DNA of 64,000 nucleotides from Streptomyces triculaminicus (GTDB lineage: Bacteria > Actinomycetota > Actinomycetes > Streptomycetales > Streptomycetaceae): NCBI RefSeq assembly GCF_017349075.1, contig NZ_JAFMOF010000003.1, positions 620,001 through 684,000 of the forward strand, given 5' to 3'. Below are positions 50,452-59,780 of this stretch, piece by piece. The notes under the pieces were generated by a model. It made no database searches. It was not told the origin of the DNA and saw only the letters and a program-made list of their open reading frames with translations. A program made the translations under genes and the position numbers. Every line of letters starts with the position of its first letter. Position 1 is the first letter of the stretch.

Positions 50452-51009
50452 GTGATCGAAGAGATCCTCCTCGAGGCCGAGGAGAAGATGGAGAAGGCCG
50501 TTGTGGTCGCCAAGGAGGACTTCGCGGCGATCCGCACCGGGCGTGCGCACCCGGCGATGTTCAACAAGATCGTTGCGGACTACTACGGCGCGCTGACGCC
50601 CATCAACCAGCTGGCGTCGTTCTCGGTGCCCGAGCCGCGCATGGCCGTGGTGACCCCGTTCGACAAGAGCGCGCTGCGCAACATCGAGCAGGCCATCCGC
50701 GACTCCGACCTCGGCGTCAACCCGAGCAACGACGGCAACATCATCCGGGTGACGTTCCCGGAGCTGACCGAGCAGCGTCGCAGGGACTACGTCAAGGTCG
50801 CCAAGACCAAGGCCGAGGACGCCAAGGTCTCGATCCGCTCCGTCCGCCGCAAGGCCAAGGACCTCCTCGACAAGCTCGTCAAGGACAAGGAGTCCGGCGA
50901 GGACGAGGTGCGCCGCGCGGAGAAGGAGCTCGACGACACCACCGCGAAGTACGTCGCGCAGGTGGACGAGCTGCTCAAGCACAAGGAAGCCGAGCTGCTC
51001 GAGGTCTGA
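50452..51009 (+). CDS. frr: Ribosome-recycling factor
   Basis: RRF splits post-termination ribosomes with EF-G. 185 residues; MEKAVVVAKEDFAAIRTGRAHPAMF, VPEPRMAVVTPFDKSALRNIE, RVTFPELTEQRRRDYVKVAK and IRSVRRKAKDLL are diagnostic. Of two adjacent GTG codons, 50452 is chosen because AGGAG (50441-50445) is then six bases away and the length matches the family. The stop overlaps the cdsA ATG. Confidence 0.96.
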   Translation: MIEEILLEAEEKMEKAVVVAKEDFAAIRTGRAHPAMFNKIVADYYGALTPINQLASFSVPEPRMAVVTPFDKSALRNIEQAIRDSDLGVNPSNDGNIIRVTFPELTEQRRRDYVKVAKTKAEDAKVSIRSVRRKAKDLLDKLVKDKESGEDEVRRAEKELDDTTAKYVAQVDELLKHKEAELLEV

Positions 51010-52121
51010 TGAACGACGCATCCTGGGGAGCCCCGCCACGCGCCGGACACTGGGGGTCCACCGATCAGGTACCCGCCCCCGGCTACCGCCGGGAGGCGCC
51101 CCCATCGGCGGGTCCTGTGCACGAGGCGGGTGCCGCGGCGCAGACTCGGCCCATGCCCATTGTGCCCGGAGCAGGCGGACACCAGGACGACGGAGCCGAC
51201 CGTGAGCAGGGGGCCGCCCACATCGGCGGCCCTCTCTTCCGCGATGAACAGGAGCCCGACATCCGGCCGCAGGAGCCTTCCAGCCCCCAGGGGCCCAAGG
51301 CGAAGAAGAGCGCGGGCCGGGATCTGCGTGCCGCGATAGGGGTCGGTGTCGGCCTCGGCGCGGTGATCCTCGCCTCCCTGTTCATCTACAAGCCCGTCTT
51401 CCTCGGCGTGATCGTCGTCGCCGTGGTGGTCGGGCTGTGGGAGCTGACCTCCCGGCTGGCCGAGCGCAAGGCCATCAGGGCTCCCCTGGTGCCGCTGGCG
51501 ATCGGTGGCGCCGCGATGATCGTCGCGGGCTATGTGGGCGGCGCCGAGGGCGCGTGGGTGGCCATGGCCTTCACCGCGCTCGCCGTGCTCGTATGGCGCA
51601 TGACGGAGCCGCCGGACGACTACCTCAAGGACGTCACGGCGGGCATCTTCGCGGCGTTCTACGTGCCGTTCCTGGCCACGTTCGTGGCCCTGATGCTGGC
51701 GGCGGGCGACGGCGCCTGGCGGGTGCTGACGTTCCTGATCCTGACGGTCGTCAGCGACACGGGTGCGTACGCGGTGGGCTGGCGCTTCGGCAGGCACAAG
51801 CTCGCCCCGCGCATCAGCCCCGGCAAGACCCGCGAGGGCCTGGTCGGCGCGGTGGCGTTCGCGATGGTGGCGGGCGCGCTGTGCATGCAGTTCCTGATCG
51901 ACGACGGAGTGTGGTGGCAGGGCCTGCTGCTGGGCTTCGCGGTCGCGATCAGCGCCACGCTGGGCGACCTCGGCGAGTCGATGATCAAGCGGGACCTGGG
52001 CATCAAGGACATGGGCGCCCTGCTGCCCGGCCATGGCGGGATCATGGACCGGCTGGACTCCCTGCTGCCGACCGCTCCGGTGGTGTGGCTGCTGATGGTG
52101 GCGTTCGTCGGCTCCGCCTAG
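51009..52121 (+). CDS. cdsA: Phosphatidate cytidylyltransferase CdsA
   Basis: CDP-diacylglycerol synthase, an integral membrane enzyme at the branch point of phospholipid synthesis. 370 residues: a hydrophilic N-terminus of about 105 residues, then about eight membrane helices. The signature is in the last 60 residues (LGDLGESMIKRDLGIKDMGALLPGHGGIMDRLDS). DTGAYAVGWRFGRHKL is also conserved. It is translationally coupled to frr (TGATG overlap). The long disordered N-terminus is common in Streptomyces. Confidence 0.95.
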   Translation: MNDASWGAPPRAGHWGSTDQVPAPGYRREAPPSAGPVHEAGAAAQTRPMPIVPGAGGHQDDGADREQGAAHIGGPLFRDEQEPDIRPQEPSSPQGPKAKKSAGRDLRAAIGVGVGLGAVILASLFIYKPVFLGVIVVAVVVGLWELTSRLAERKAIRAPLVPLAIGGAAMIVAGYVGGAEGAWVAMAFTALAVLVWRMTEPPDDYLKDVTAGIFAAFYVPFLATFVALMLAAGDGAWRVLTFLILTVVSDTGAYAVGWRFGRHKLAPRISPGKTREGLVGAVAFAMVAGALCMQFLIDDGVWWQGLLLGFAVAISATLGDLGESMIKRDLGIKDMGALLPGHGGIMDRLDSLLPTAPVVWLLMVAFVGSA

Positions 52122-52177
52122 ACCGATCCGCCTAGACCGATCCGCCTGGATCGATCCGCCTGGGTCGATCCGGATTC
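52122..52177. repeat. 14-base tandem repeats after cdsA
   Basis: Four 14-base units with CGATCC cores (ACCGATCCGCCTAG, ACCGATCCGCCTGG, ATCGATCCGCCTGG, GTCGATCCGGATTC) follow the cdsA stop; a partial unit (GCTCCGCCTAG) forms the end of cdsA itself. Confidence 0.85.
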
Positions 52178-52192
52178 GATCTTGATCGAATC
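52173..52192. promoter_or_regulatory. Palindrome GATTCGAT-cttg-ATCGAATC
   Basis: A perfect 8-base dyad with four-base centre in a rare AT-balanced patch, joined to the last tandem-repeat unit. Could be a hairpin or a protein-binding site. Confidence 0.5.
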
Positions 52193-52219
52193 GACCTGGA
52201 TTCGTGCCAGGTACCCTGG

Positions 52220-52249
52220 AAGGGCTCGTCGTGCGCGGCGGGCCCTTTT
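52220..52249 (+). terminator. Terminator after cdsA
   Basis: AAGGGCTCGTCG-tgcg-CGGCGGGCCCTT with two G-T pairs, then TT. It separates the rpsB-cdsA region from rlmN. Confidence 0.8.
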
Positions 52250-52365
52250 CCGGCCCCGCGTCCGCGGGGGTGCCCCTGTGAGATCTCCGGGTTCCGGCAT
52301 GTCATGCCGCTGGCTCCGCGACAGCGGAGATCATCCGCCATCGTCGCAATGAGGAGTTCCTGCTC

Positions 52366-53475
52366 ATGGCCCCCGCGCCTGGAGAACTGACGTTCGTCGC
52401 CCCCCGCGGGGCCAAGCTGCCCCCGCGCCACCTCGCCGACCTCAGCCCGGCCGAGCGCCGCGAGGCCGTCGCCGCGATCGGCGAGAAGCCGTTCCGCGCC
52501 AAGCAGCTGTCCCAGCACTACTTCGCCCGCTACGCCCATGATCCGGCCCAGTGGACGGACATCCCGGCCGCCGCCCGGGAGAAGCTCGCGGGCGAGCTGC
52601 TGCCGGACCTGATGAGCGTGGTGCGGCACATCTCGTGCGACGACGACACCACCCGCAAGACCCTGTGGCGCCTGCACGACGGCAAGCTCGTCGAGTCCGT
52701 GCTCATGCGCTACCCCGACCGGGTCACCATGTGCATCAGCTCCCAGGCCGGCTGCGGCATGAACTGCCCGTTCTGCGCCACCGGCCAGGCGGGCCTGGAC
52801 CGCAACCTGTCCACCGCCGAGATCGTCCACCAGATCGTGGACGGCATGCGCGCCCTGCGTGACGGCGAGGTGCCGGGCGGCCCCGCCCGCCTGTCCAACA
52901 TCGTCTTCATGGGCATGGGCGAGCCGCTGGCGAACTACAAGCGCGTCGTCGGCGCCATCCGCCGGCTCACCGACCCCGAGCCGGACGGCCTGGGGCTCTC
53001 CCAGCGCGGCATCACCGTCTCCACCGTCGGCCTGGTCCCGGCGATGCACCGCTTCGCCGACGAGGGCTTCAAGTGCCGCCTGGCGGTCTCGCTGCACGCC
53101 CCCGACGACGAGCTGCGCGACACCCTCGTGCCCGTCAACACCCGCTGGAAGGTCCGCGAGGTCCTCGACGCCGCGTGGGAGTACGCCGAGAAGTCCGGCC
53201 GCCGGATCTCCATCGAGTACGCCCTGATCCGGGACATCAACGACCAGGCGTGGCGCGGTGACCTGCTCGGCCGGCTCCTCAAGGGCAAGCGGGTGCACGT
53301 CAACCTCATCCCGCTCAACCCCACCCCGGGCTCCAAGTGGACAGCCTCCCGTCCGGAGGACGAGCGCGCCTTCGTCGAGGCGATCGCCGCGCACGGCGTG
53401 CCCGTGACCGTGCGGGACACCCGTGGCCAGGAGATCGACGGGGCGTGCGGACAGCTGGCCGCGACCGAGCGCTGA
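52366..53475 (+). CDS. rlmN: Dual-specificity RNA methyltransferase RlmN
   Basis: Radical-SAM enzyme making m2A2503 in 23S rRNA and m2A37 in tRNA. 369 residues. The iron-sulphur motif CGMNCPFC (C-x3-C-x2-C) is near residue 129, followed by NIVFMGMGEPLANY, STVGLVPAMHRFA and LAVSLHAPDDELRDTLVPVN. Cysteines expected for the methyl transfer are present, including the C-terminal one (EIDGACGQLAA). It is not a Cfr type by its N-terminus (LPPRHLADLSPAERREAVAA). ATG 52366 has an AGGAG-like element upstream. Confidence 0.95.
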   Translation: MAPAPGELTFVAPRGAKLPPRHLADLSPAERREAVAAIGEKPFRAKQLSQHYFARYAHDPAQWTDIPAAAREKLAGELLPDLMSVVRHISCDDDTTRKTLWRLHDGKLVESVLMRYPDRVTMCISSQAGCGMNCPFCATGQAGLDRNLSTAEIVHQIVDGMRALRDGEVPGGPARLSNIVFMGMGEPLANYKRVVGAIRRLTDPEPDGLGLSQRGITVSTVGLVPAMHRFADEGFKCRLAVSLHAPDDELRDTLVPVNTRWKVREVLDAAWEYAEKSGRRISIEYALIRDINDQAWRGDLLGRLLKGKRVHVNLIPLNPTPGSKWTASRPEDERAFVEAIAAHGVPVTVRDTRGQEIDGACGQLAATER

Positions 53476-53529
53476 TACTGTCCCCCTGCACCACTCGCAC
53501 AAGCGACCATTCGCACAAATGAACATCCG

Positions 53530-53613
53530 ACAGGGGAGCGCAACGAGCGCTGAGAGTGCGGCACGGCCCGCAGACCCTCGGACCTGATCCGGTTAGTACC
53601 GGCGTAGGGAGTC
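53530..53613 (+). promoter_or_regulatory. TPP riboswitch (THI element)
   Basis: The conserved blocks are visible in order: AGGGGAGCGC (53532-53541), GCTGAGAGTGCGGC, GACCCTCGGACCTGATCCGG and TTAGTACCGGCGTAGGGA (ending about 53611). It ends about 10 bases before the thiB-like gene and probably blocks its translation when thiamine pyrophosphate is bound. Confidence 0.95.
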
Positions 53614-53622
53614 AGCACCACC

Positions 53623-54711
53623 ATGAACACCCATCTCCGGCGTGCCGTCGGCGCGGCCGCCGCGGCCGCGCTCGGCCTGCCCGTCCTCGCGGCCTGCGGG
53701 GGCTCCGACGAGGGCTCGGGGGAGTCGAAGAGCAAGACCGTCACCCTGGTCTCGCACGACTCCTTCGCGGCCTCCGACGCCGTGCTCGAGGAGTTCACCA
53801 AGCAAACCGGCTACAAGGTCAAGGTCCTCAAGAGCGGGGACGCCGGCCGGGCCGTCAACCAGGCGATCCTCTCCAAGAGCCACCCGCAGGGCGACGTCTT
53901 CTTCGGCGTCGACAACACCCTGCTCTCGCGCGCCCTCGACAAGGGCATCTTCGCCCCCTACGAGGCCAAGGGCCTGGACCGCGTCCCCAAGAGCCTGCAG
54001 GCCGACGCGGCCGAGCACCGCGTCACGCCCGTCGACACCGGCGACATCTGCGTCAACTACGACCGCGCCTACTTCGCGGACCACAAGCTGGACCCGCCGC
54101 AGTCCTTCGACGACCTGGTCAAGCCGGAGTACAAGGACCTCCTGGTCACCGAGAACTCCGCGACCTCCTCTCCCGGCCTCGCCTTCCAGCTCGCCACCGT
54201 CGCCAAGTACGGCGACGACGGCTGGAAGGACTACTGGAAGAAGCTCAAGGACAACGGCGTCGAGGTCGTCGACGGCTGGGAGCAGGCCTACAACGACCGC
54301 TTCTCCGGATCCGCCGCCGGAAAGAAGGCCAAGGGCGACAAGCCCCTCGTCGTCTCCTACGCCTCCAGCCCGCCCGCCGAGGTGCTCGGCGTGAAGCCGG
54401 CGCCCAAGGAGGGCCCGACCGGCGTGTCCACCGGCACCTGCTTCCGGCAGATCGAGTTCGCCGGCCTGCTCAAGGGCGCGAAGAACACCGACGGTGGCAA
54501 GGCCCTCCTGGACTTCCTGCTGAGCAAGAGGTTCCAGGAGGACATGCCGCTGCAGATGTTCGTCAAGCCCGCCACCGACGACGCCAAGCTGCCCGAGGTC
54601 TTCACCACGTACGGCGCGCGGATCGACAAGCCCGAGACGCTCGCCCCGGAGAAGATCGCCCAGAACCGCGACCAGTGGGTCAAGGAATGGTCCTCGCTCG
54701 TCCTGAGGTAG
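53623..54711 (+). CDS. thiB: Thiamine ABC transporter, substrate-binding lipoprotein
   Basis: Periplasmic-type binding protein, 362 residues, anchored as a lipoprotein: signal ending LPVLAACGG (lipobox LAAC, Cys about 25). The mature part resembles ThiB: VTLVSHDSFAASDAVLEEF, LKSGDAGRAVNQAILSKSHPQGDVFFGVDNTLLSRAL, PVDTGDICVNYDRAYF. The TPP riboswitch directly upstream makes thiamine (or TPP) the likely ligand. The ATG is 10 bases after the riboswitch. thiP overlaps its 3' end by 25 bases. Confidence 0.93.
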   Translation: MNTHLRRAVGAAAAAALGLPVLAACGGSDEGSGESKSKTVTLVSHDSFAASDAVLEEFTKQTGYKVKVLKSGDAGRAVNQAILSKSHPQGDVFFGVDNTLLSRALDKGIFAPYEAKGLDRVPKSLQADAAEHRVTPVDTGDICVNYDRAYFADHKLDPPQSFDDLVKPEYKDLLVTENSATSSPGLAFQLATVAKYGDDGWKDYWKKLKDNGVEVVDGWEQAYNDRFSGSAAGKKAKGDKPLVVSYASSPPAEVLGVKPAPKEGPTGVSTGTCFRQIEFAGLLKGAKNTDGGKALLDFLLSKRFQEDMPLQMFVKPATDDAKLPEVFTTYGARIDKPETLAPEKIAQNRDQWVKEWSSLVLR

Positions 54712-56390
54712 CCCCCCGCGACGCCGCCGCCCCCCAGGGCGGCGGCCCCCGGCGCACGGCGACGCGGCTCGGCCTGATGGCCCTGCCGCTCGCCTTCTTC
54801 GGCGTCTTCTTCGCCTACCCCGTCGCCTCGATCGTCGGCCGTGGCCTCAAGGACGACGGGCAGTGGCAGTTCGCCCGCGTCGGCGAGGTGATCACCGACC
54901 CGCGCATCGGCCACGTCCTGTGGTTCACCACCTGGCAGGCCGCCGCCTCCACCGGGCTGACGCTTCTCCTCGCGCTGCCCGGCGCGTACGTCCTCGCCCG
55001 CTTCGACTTCCCCGGCAAGCGCCTGCTGCGGGCCGTGGTCACCGTGCCCTTCGTCCTGCCCACCGTGGTGGTGGGCTCGGCCTTCCTGGCCCTGCTGGGC
55101 CACGGCGGACTGCTGGACGAGCTGTGGGGCGTACGCCTGGACACCACGGTCTGGGCGATCCTCCTCGCGCACGTCTTCTTCAACTACGCCGTGGTCGTCC
55201 GCACCGTCGGCGGCCTGTGGGCGCAGCTCGACCCGCGCCAGGAGGAGGCGGCACGCGTCCTGGGCGCCGGACGGTTCGCGGCCTGGCGGCGGGTGACCCT
55301 GCCCGCGCTGGTCCCGGCGATCGCGGCCGCCGCCCTGATGGTCTTCCTGTTCACCTTCACCTCCTTCGGCGTCATCCAGATCCTCGGCGGCCCCCGCTAC
55401 GCCACCCTCGAGGTGGAGATCTACCAGCAGACCGCGCAGCTGCTCGACCTGCCCACGGCCGCCGTCCTGACCCTGGTGCAGTTCGCGGCGGTGGCCGCGC
55501 TGCTGGGCGTGCACGCCCGGACCGTGCGCCGGCGCGAGGCGACGCTGCACCTGGTCGACGCCGCCGGCACCGCCCGCCGGCCGCGCGGCGCCGCCGAGTG
55601 GACGCTGCTGGGCTCGGTCCTGGCCGTCGTCGCGCTGCTCGTGGTCGTCCCCCTGCTGGTGCTGGTCCTGCGCTCCTTCGACGGACCGGACGGCTACGGC
55701 CTGACCTACTACCGCGCCCTGGCCTCCGCCGGGGAGAACGGCGGGACGTTCGTCGTCGCCCCGCTCGAGGCGATCGGCAACTCCCTGGCCTACGGGCTGG
55801 CCGCCACCACCATCGCCGTCGTCGTGGGCGGCCTCGCCGCGGCGGCCCTCACCCGGCGCGAGGGACGGCTCGTACGCGGCTTCGACGCGCTGCTGATGCT
55901 GCCGCTGGGCACCTCGGCGGTGACCGTCGGCTTCGGCTTCCTGATCAGCCTGGACGAGCCCCCGCTGGACCTGCGCACCTCCTGGATCCTGGTGCCGCTG
56001 GCGCAGGCGCTGGTCGGCGTGCCCTTCGTCGTCCGCACCATGCTGCCGGTGCTGCGCGCCGTGGACGCCCGGCTGCGCGAGGCGGCGGCGGTGCTCGGCG
56101 CCTCCCCGCTGCGGGCCTGGCGCGAGGTGGACCTGCCCCTGGTGGGGCGGGCGCTGGCGGTGGCCGCGGGCTTCGCCTTCGCGGTCTCGCTGGGCGAGTT
56201 CGGGGCGACCGTCTTCATCGCCCGCCCCGACAGCCCCACCCTCCCGGTCGCCGTGGCCCGGCTGCTGGGCCGCCCCGGCGAGATGAACTACGGGCAGGCG
56301 ATGGCCCTCAGCACCATCCTGATGCTGGTGTGCGCCGTGGCGCTGCTGGTGCTGGAGCGGGTGCGCACCGACCGCACGGGAGAGTTCTAG
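54687..56390 (+). CDS. thiP: Thiamine ABC transporter permease (two-domain ThiP type)
   Basis: Fused permease, 567 residues, with two binding-protein-dependent transport domains and about 12 membrane helices. Each half has an EAA-type loop: EEAARVLGAGRFAAWRRVTLPALVPA in the first, REAAAVLGASPLRAWREVDLPLVGRA in the second. This fused arrangement is that of ThiP. The start at ATG 54687 lies inside the end of thiB, implying coupled translation; it is the only good start before the first helix. thiQ begins directly after the stop. Confidence 0.92.
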   Translation: MVLARPEVAPRDAAAPQGGGPRRTATRLGLMALPLAFFGVFFAYPVASIVGRGLKDDGQWQFARVGEVITDPRIGHVLWFTTWQAAASTGLTLLLALPGAYVLARFDFPGKRLLRAVVTVPFVLPTVVVGSAFLALLGHGGLLDELWGVRLDTTVWAILLAHVFFNYAVVVRTVGGLWAQLDPRQEEAARVLGAGRFAAWRRVTLPALVPAIAAAALMVFLFTFTSFGVIQILGGPRYATLEVEIYQQTAQLLDLPTAAVLTLVQFAAVAALLGVHARTVRRREATLHLVDAAGTARRPRGAAEWTLLGSVLAVVALLVVVPLLVLVLRSFDGPDGYGLTYYRALASAGENGGTFVVAPLEAIGNSLAYGLAATTIAVVVGGLAAAALTRREGRLVRGFDALLMLPLGTSAVTVGFGFLISLDEPPLDLRTSWILVPLAQALVGVPFVVRTMLPVLRAVDARLREAAAVLGASPLRAWREVDLPLVGRALAVAAGFAFAVSLGEFGATVFIARPDSPTLPVAVARLLGRPGEMNYGQAMALSTILMLVCAVALLVLERVRTDRTGEF

Positions 56391-57353
<963 letters not shown>

Positions 57354-57462
57354 GGTGGGTGATCGGGTGGGTGCCGGGTTCTCGGTGGACGAGGTCGTGG
57401 TTCTTCCCCCACCCCGCCCCTTCCCGTAACCGGGACTCCGCCCCGGACCCCGTGTCCTCAGA

Positions 57463-57506
57463 CAAACGCCGGACGGGCTGACTTTCGTCAGCCCGTCCGG
57501 CGTTTG
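57463..57506. terminator. Bidirectional terminator, perfect 20-base stem
   Basis: CAAACGCCGGACGGGCTGAC and its complement around a TTTC loop, between the convergent thiQ and DMT-permease genes. Confidence 0.9.
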
Positions 57507-57517
57507 AAGTGAAAGCG

Positions 57518-58441
57518 TCAGCTGATGGCTGTGGGTTCCGGTTCCGGCGTCTGGGCCGGGGTGGCCGCGTGGGCGTCCGGTTCGCCGAACCATGCCACCG
57601 CTACCGCGCCCGCCACGGCCAGCAGGAAGCCGAGGACGGCCATCCACGCGAAGCCCTCGCGGGAGGTGTCGCCGAGCCAGAGGACGCCGATGATGCCGGG
57701 CAGGACGGTCTCGCCGACCACCAGGGCGGCCGTGGCGCCGTTGACCGAGCCGATCTGCAGCGCGACGGTGTGGAGGTACATGCCGACGCCGCCGGCTATC
57801 AGGATGGCGTAGAGGGCGGGGTCCGCGATCAGGGCGCCCAGGTCGAACGGGTCGATGCCGTCGAGGATGCGCACGCCCACGCCGATGGCACCGAAGCCGA
57901 GGCCGGAGAGCAGGCCGGCGAGGATCGCGGCGCGCGAGCCGAGGAAGTGGACGGCGATCCAGCCGCCGCCCATCAGCACCACGGAGATGATCAGCAGCCA
58001 CCAGTGGGTGGACCGGGCGGCGTCGCCGTTGCCCTCGTGGCCGGCGGCGGTCGCCAGCAGCACCAGGGCCGAGCAGACCACGCCGATCGACAGCCACTCC
58101 TTACGGTTCAGCCGTATGCCCAGCAGTTTGATGCTCAGCAGGGCGGTGACGATGAGGTTGGCGCTGATGACGGTCTGGGAGAGGAAGAGCGGCAGCATCC
58201 GGGCGGCGAGCGCACCGAGCGCGAAGCCCACGAAGTCCAGGACCGTGCCGACCATGAACTCCCAGGTCACCGCCGCCTTCGCGGTGGACGACAGGCTCGG
58301 GCCGCCGTGCTGGGTGGTGCCCGTGCCGGGGGCCGCCGCGGCCTCCCTGCGGGCCGATTTGCGCGACCCGACGGCTTGCAGGACCGAACCTGTGCCGTAA
58401 CACGCCGAGGCCGCGACAGCCGTGACAAGGCCGATGATCAC
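57518..58441 (-). CDS. EamA/DMT-superfamily membrane transporter
   Basis: A 307-residue membrane protein with about 9-10 hydrophobic segments of the drug/metabolite transporter type. It starts MIIGLVTAVAASACYGTGSVLQAVGSRK, with later SQTVISANLIVTALLSIKLLGI, a helix pair near LYAILIAGGVGMYLHTVALQ and GSVNGATAALVVGETVLPGIIGV. Substrate unknown. The GTG start (58441) has GGAGC upstream on the minus strand. A 13-base tandem repeat lies 37 bases upstream and may hold control elements. Confidence 0.85.
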   Translation of the reverse strand: MIIGLVTAVAASACYGTGSVLQAVGSRKSARREAAAAPGTGTTQHGGPSLSSTAKAAVTWEFMVGTVLDFVGFALGALAARMLPLFLSQTVISANLIVTALLSIKLLGIRLNRKEWLSIGVVCSALVLLATAAGHEGNGDAARSTHWWLLIISVVLMGGGWIAVHFLGSRAAILAGLLSGLGFGAIGVGVRILDGIDPFDLGALIADPALYAILIAGGVGMYLHTVALQIGSVNGATAALVVGETVLPGIIGVLWLGDTSREGFAWMAVLGFLLAVAGAVAVAWFGEPDAHAATPAQTPEPEPTAIS

Positions 58442-58477
58442 CGATAGCTCCGTTCGCCTGAATGCCCGTCGTGCTTT

Positions 58478-58503
58478 TGAAGCAGACGTATGAAGCAGAC
58501 GTA
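58478..58503. repeat. Perfect 13-base tandem repeat upstream of the DMT gene
   Basis: TGAAGCAGACGTA occurs twice head to tail (58478-58490, 58491-58503). AGTCAA at 58528-58533 is TTGACT on the minus strand, a possible -35 for the DMT gene. Confidence 0.75.
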
Positions 58504-58568
58504 CTTTTCGGCGTCGAAGTTGCCTTGAGTCAAGAATTGGTCAAGAGCCGCTGCTCCCGCTCGTTACG

Positions 58569-59780
58569 TCAGCGCATCAAAGGTAGCGCGGTCAGCTCGG
58601 CGATCACCCAGGTCAGCGGAGCGAGCACGGCCAGCAGCACCAGGCTGCGCACGGCCGCGGCGCCGCGCAGCAGCGAGGCGGGAACGCCGAGGCGGTGCAG
58701 GGCCGAGGCGGTGTCGGAGCGCAGCTGCCGGGCGTCCAGGGCGGCCGTGATCGCCGTCGCCGTCACGCAGGCCATCACCACCGCCGCGCCCAGCCCGGTC
58801 AGCGGCCCGAACGGCCGCGGCCCCGAGCGCTCCCAGGCCGCGCCGTACAGCTCGACGGCGGCCAGCGCTCCGGAGGCGACCGCGCACAGCACCCCGAGCG
58901 GGCGGCCGATCCGCGTCGCCGCGTCCTGCAGCATCCGCCCGGCCAGCAGGCGCGTCGCCCCGGGCCGCCCGGAGGACAGCAGCACCCCGCACCAGTGGGT
59001 GAGCCCGGGGCCGGCCAGGACGAGGCCCAGGGAGGCGAGGAGCCAGCCGCCGAGGAGGCCGGGGGAGGCGCCGCCCTCCTGGCCGGGCAGGGCCAGCAGC
59101 GAGTTCGGGGCGGGGGCCGGGCCGTGCCCGACGTAGGCCTCGAGCGCGAGGCCGCAGGCGATGATCGCCACACCCCAGGGCAGCCCCGCGTAGGAGGGCC
59201 GAGGAGCCCGCGCCGTGGTGGGCGCCGCCTCGCCGTCGGCGGTGGCCTCCGGCGCGCCTCCGGCGCGCTCCTTGCGCGGGCGCAGTGCGATGGCGCACGC
59301 GCCCGCCGACAGCGCCGGGAGCAGCCCCAGCAGCGTCAGCGCGGCTCCCCAGGGCAGGGCCGCCCGCCCGTCCAGGAGCCCGGACGCGGCGCCGCTCAGC
59401 GGGGTGAGGCCGAGGTTTCCGCGCAGCTCGAGGTAGACCAGCAGGGCGGCGGCGCTGCCCAGCGTGCAGGCGATGGCCGTGGACGTGGCGGCGAGGACCG
59501 ACAGGCGCACCGGGCCGAGGCCGATGGCGTCGAGGCCGTCGCGGGGCCGGGTGGCGGGGTCGTTGCGGGCGACGGCGAGCGCGAACTGCACGACGGCGGC
59601 GAGCGGCGCGGCGCACCACAGCAGGCGCACGAGCGACTCCTGCGTGGCCTTCGGGTGCGCCACCGCGTATCCGAGGCTGCACAGCAACAGGAAGCCGACC
59701 CCGGCCGCGGCGAGGGCCACCAGCAGCCGCCGCAGCAGGACGAGCGGGTGCGCGCCGCGCGCTAGGCGGAGACTGAGCAC
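58569..59780 (-). CDS. ABC transporter permease-like membrane protein (FtsX-type)
   Basis: A 403-residue membrane protein partnered with the ATPase just upstream. About eight hydrophobic segments are visible, with an Ala/Pro-rich central loop (ALRPRKERAGGAPEATADGE). The ends LLRRLLVALAAAGVGFLLLCS and SLLRGAAAVRSLVLLAVLAPLTW resemble FtsX/MacB-type permeases in layout, but the match is weak. The GTG start (59780) overlaps the ATPase gene by 19 bases, so the two are co-translated. Function unknown; export is inferred from gene pairing. Confidence 0.75.
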   Translation of the reverse strand: MLSLRLARGAHPLVLLRRLLVALAAAGVGFLLLCSLGYAVAHPKATQESLVRLLWCAAPLAAVVQFALAVARNDPATRPRDGLDAIGLGPVRLSVLAATSTAIACTLGSAAALLVYLELRGNLGLTPLSGAASGLLDGRAALPWGAALTLLGLLPALSAGACAIALRPRKERAGGAPEATADGEAAPTTARAPRPSYAGLPWGVAIIACGLALEAYVGHGPAPAPNSLLALPGQEGGASPGLLGGWLLASLGLVLAGPGLTHWCGVLLSSGRPGATRLLAGRMLQDAATRIGRPLGVLCAVASGALAAVELYGAAWERSGPRPFGPLTGLGAAVVMACVTATAITAALDARQLRSDTASALHRLGVPASLLRGAAAVRSLVLLAVLAPLTWVIAELTALPLMR

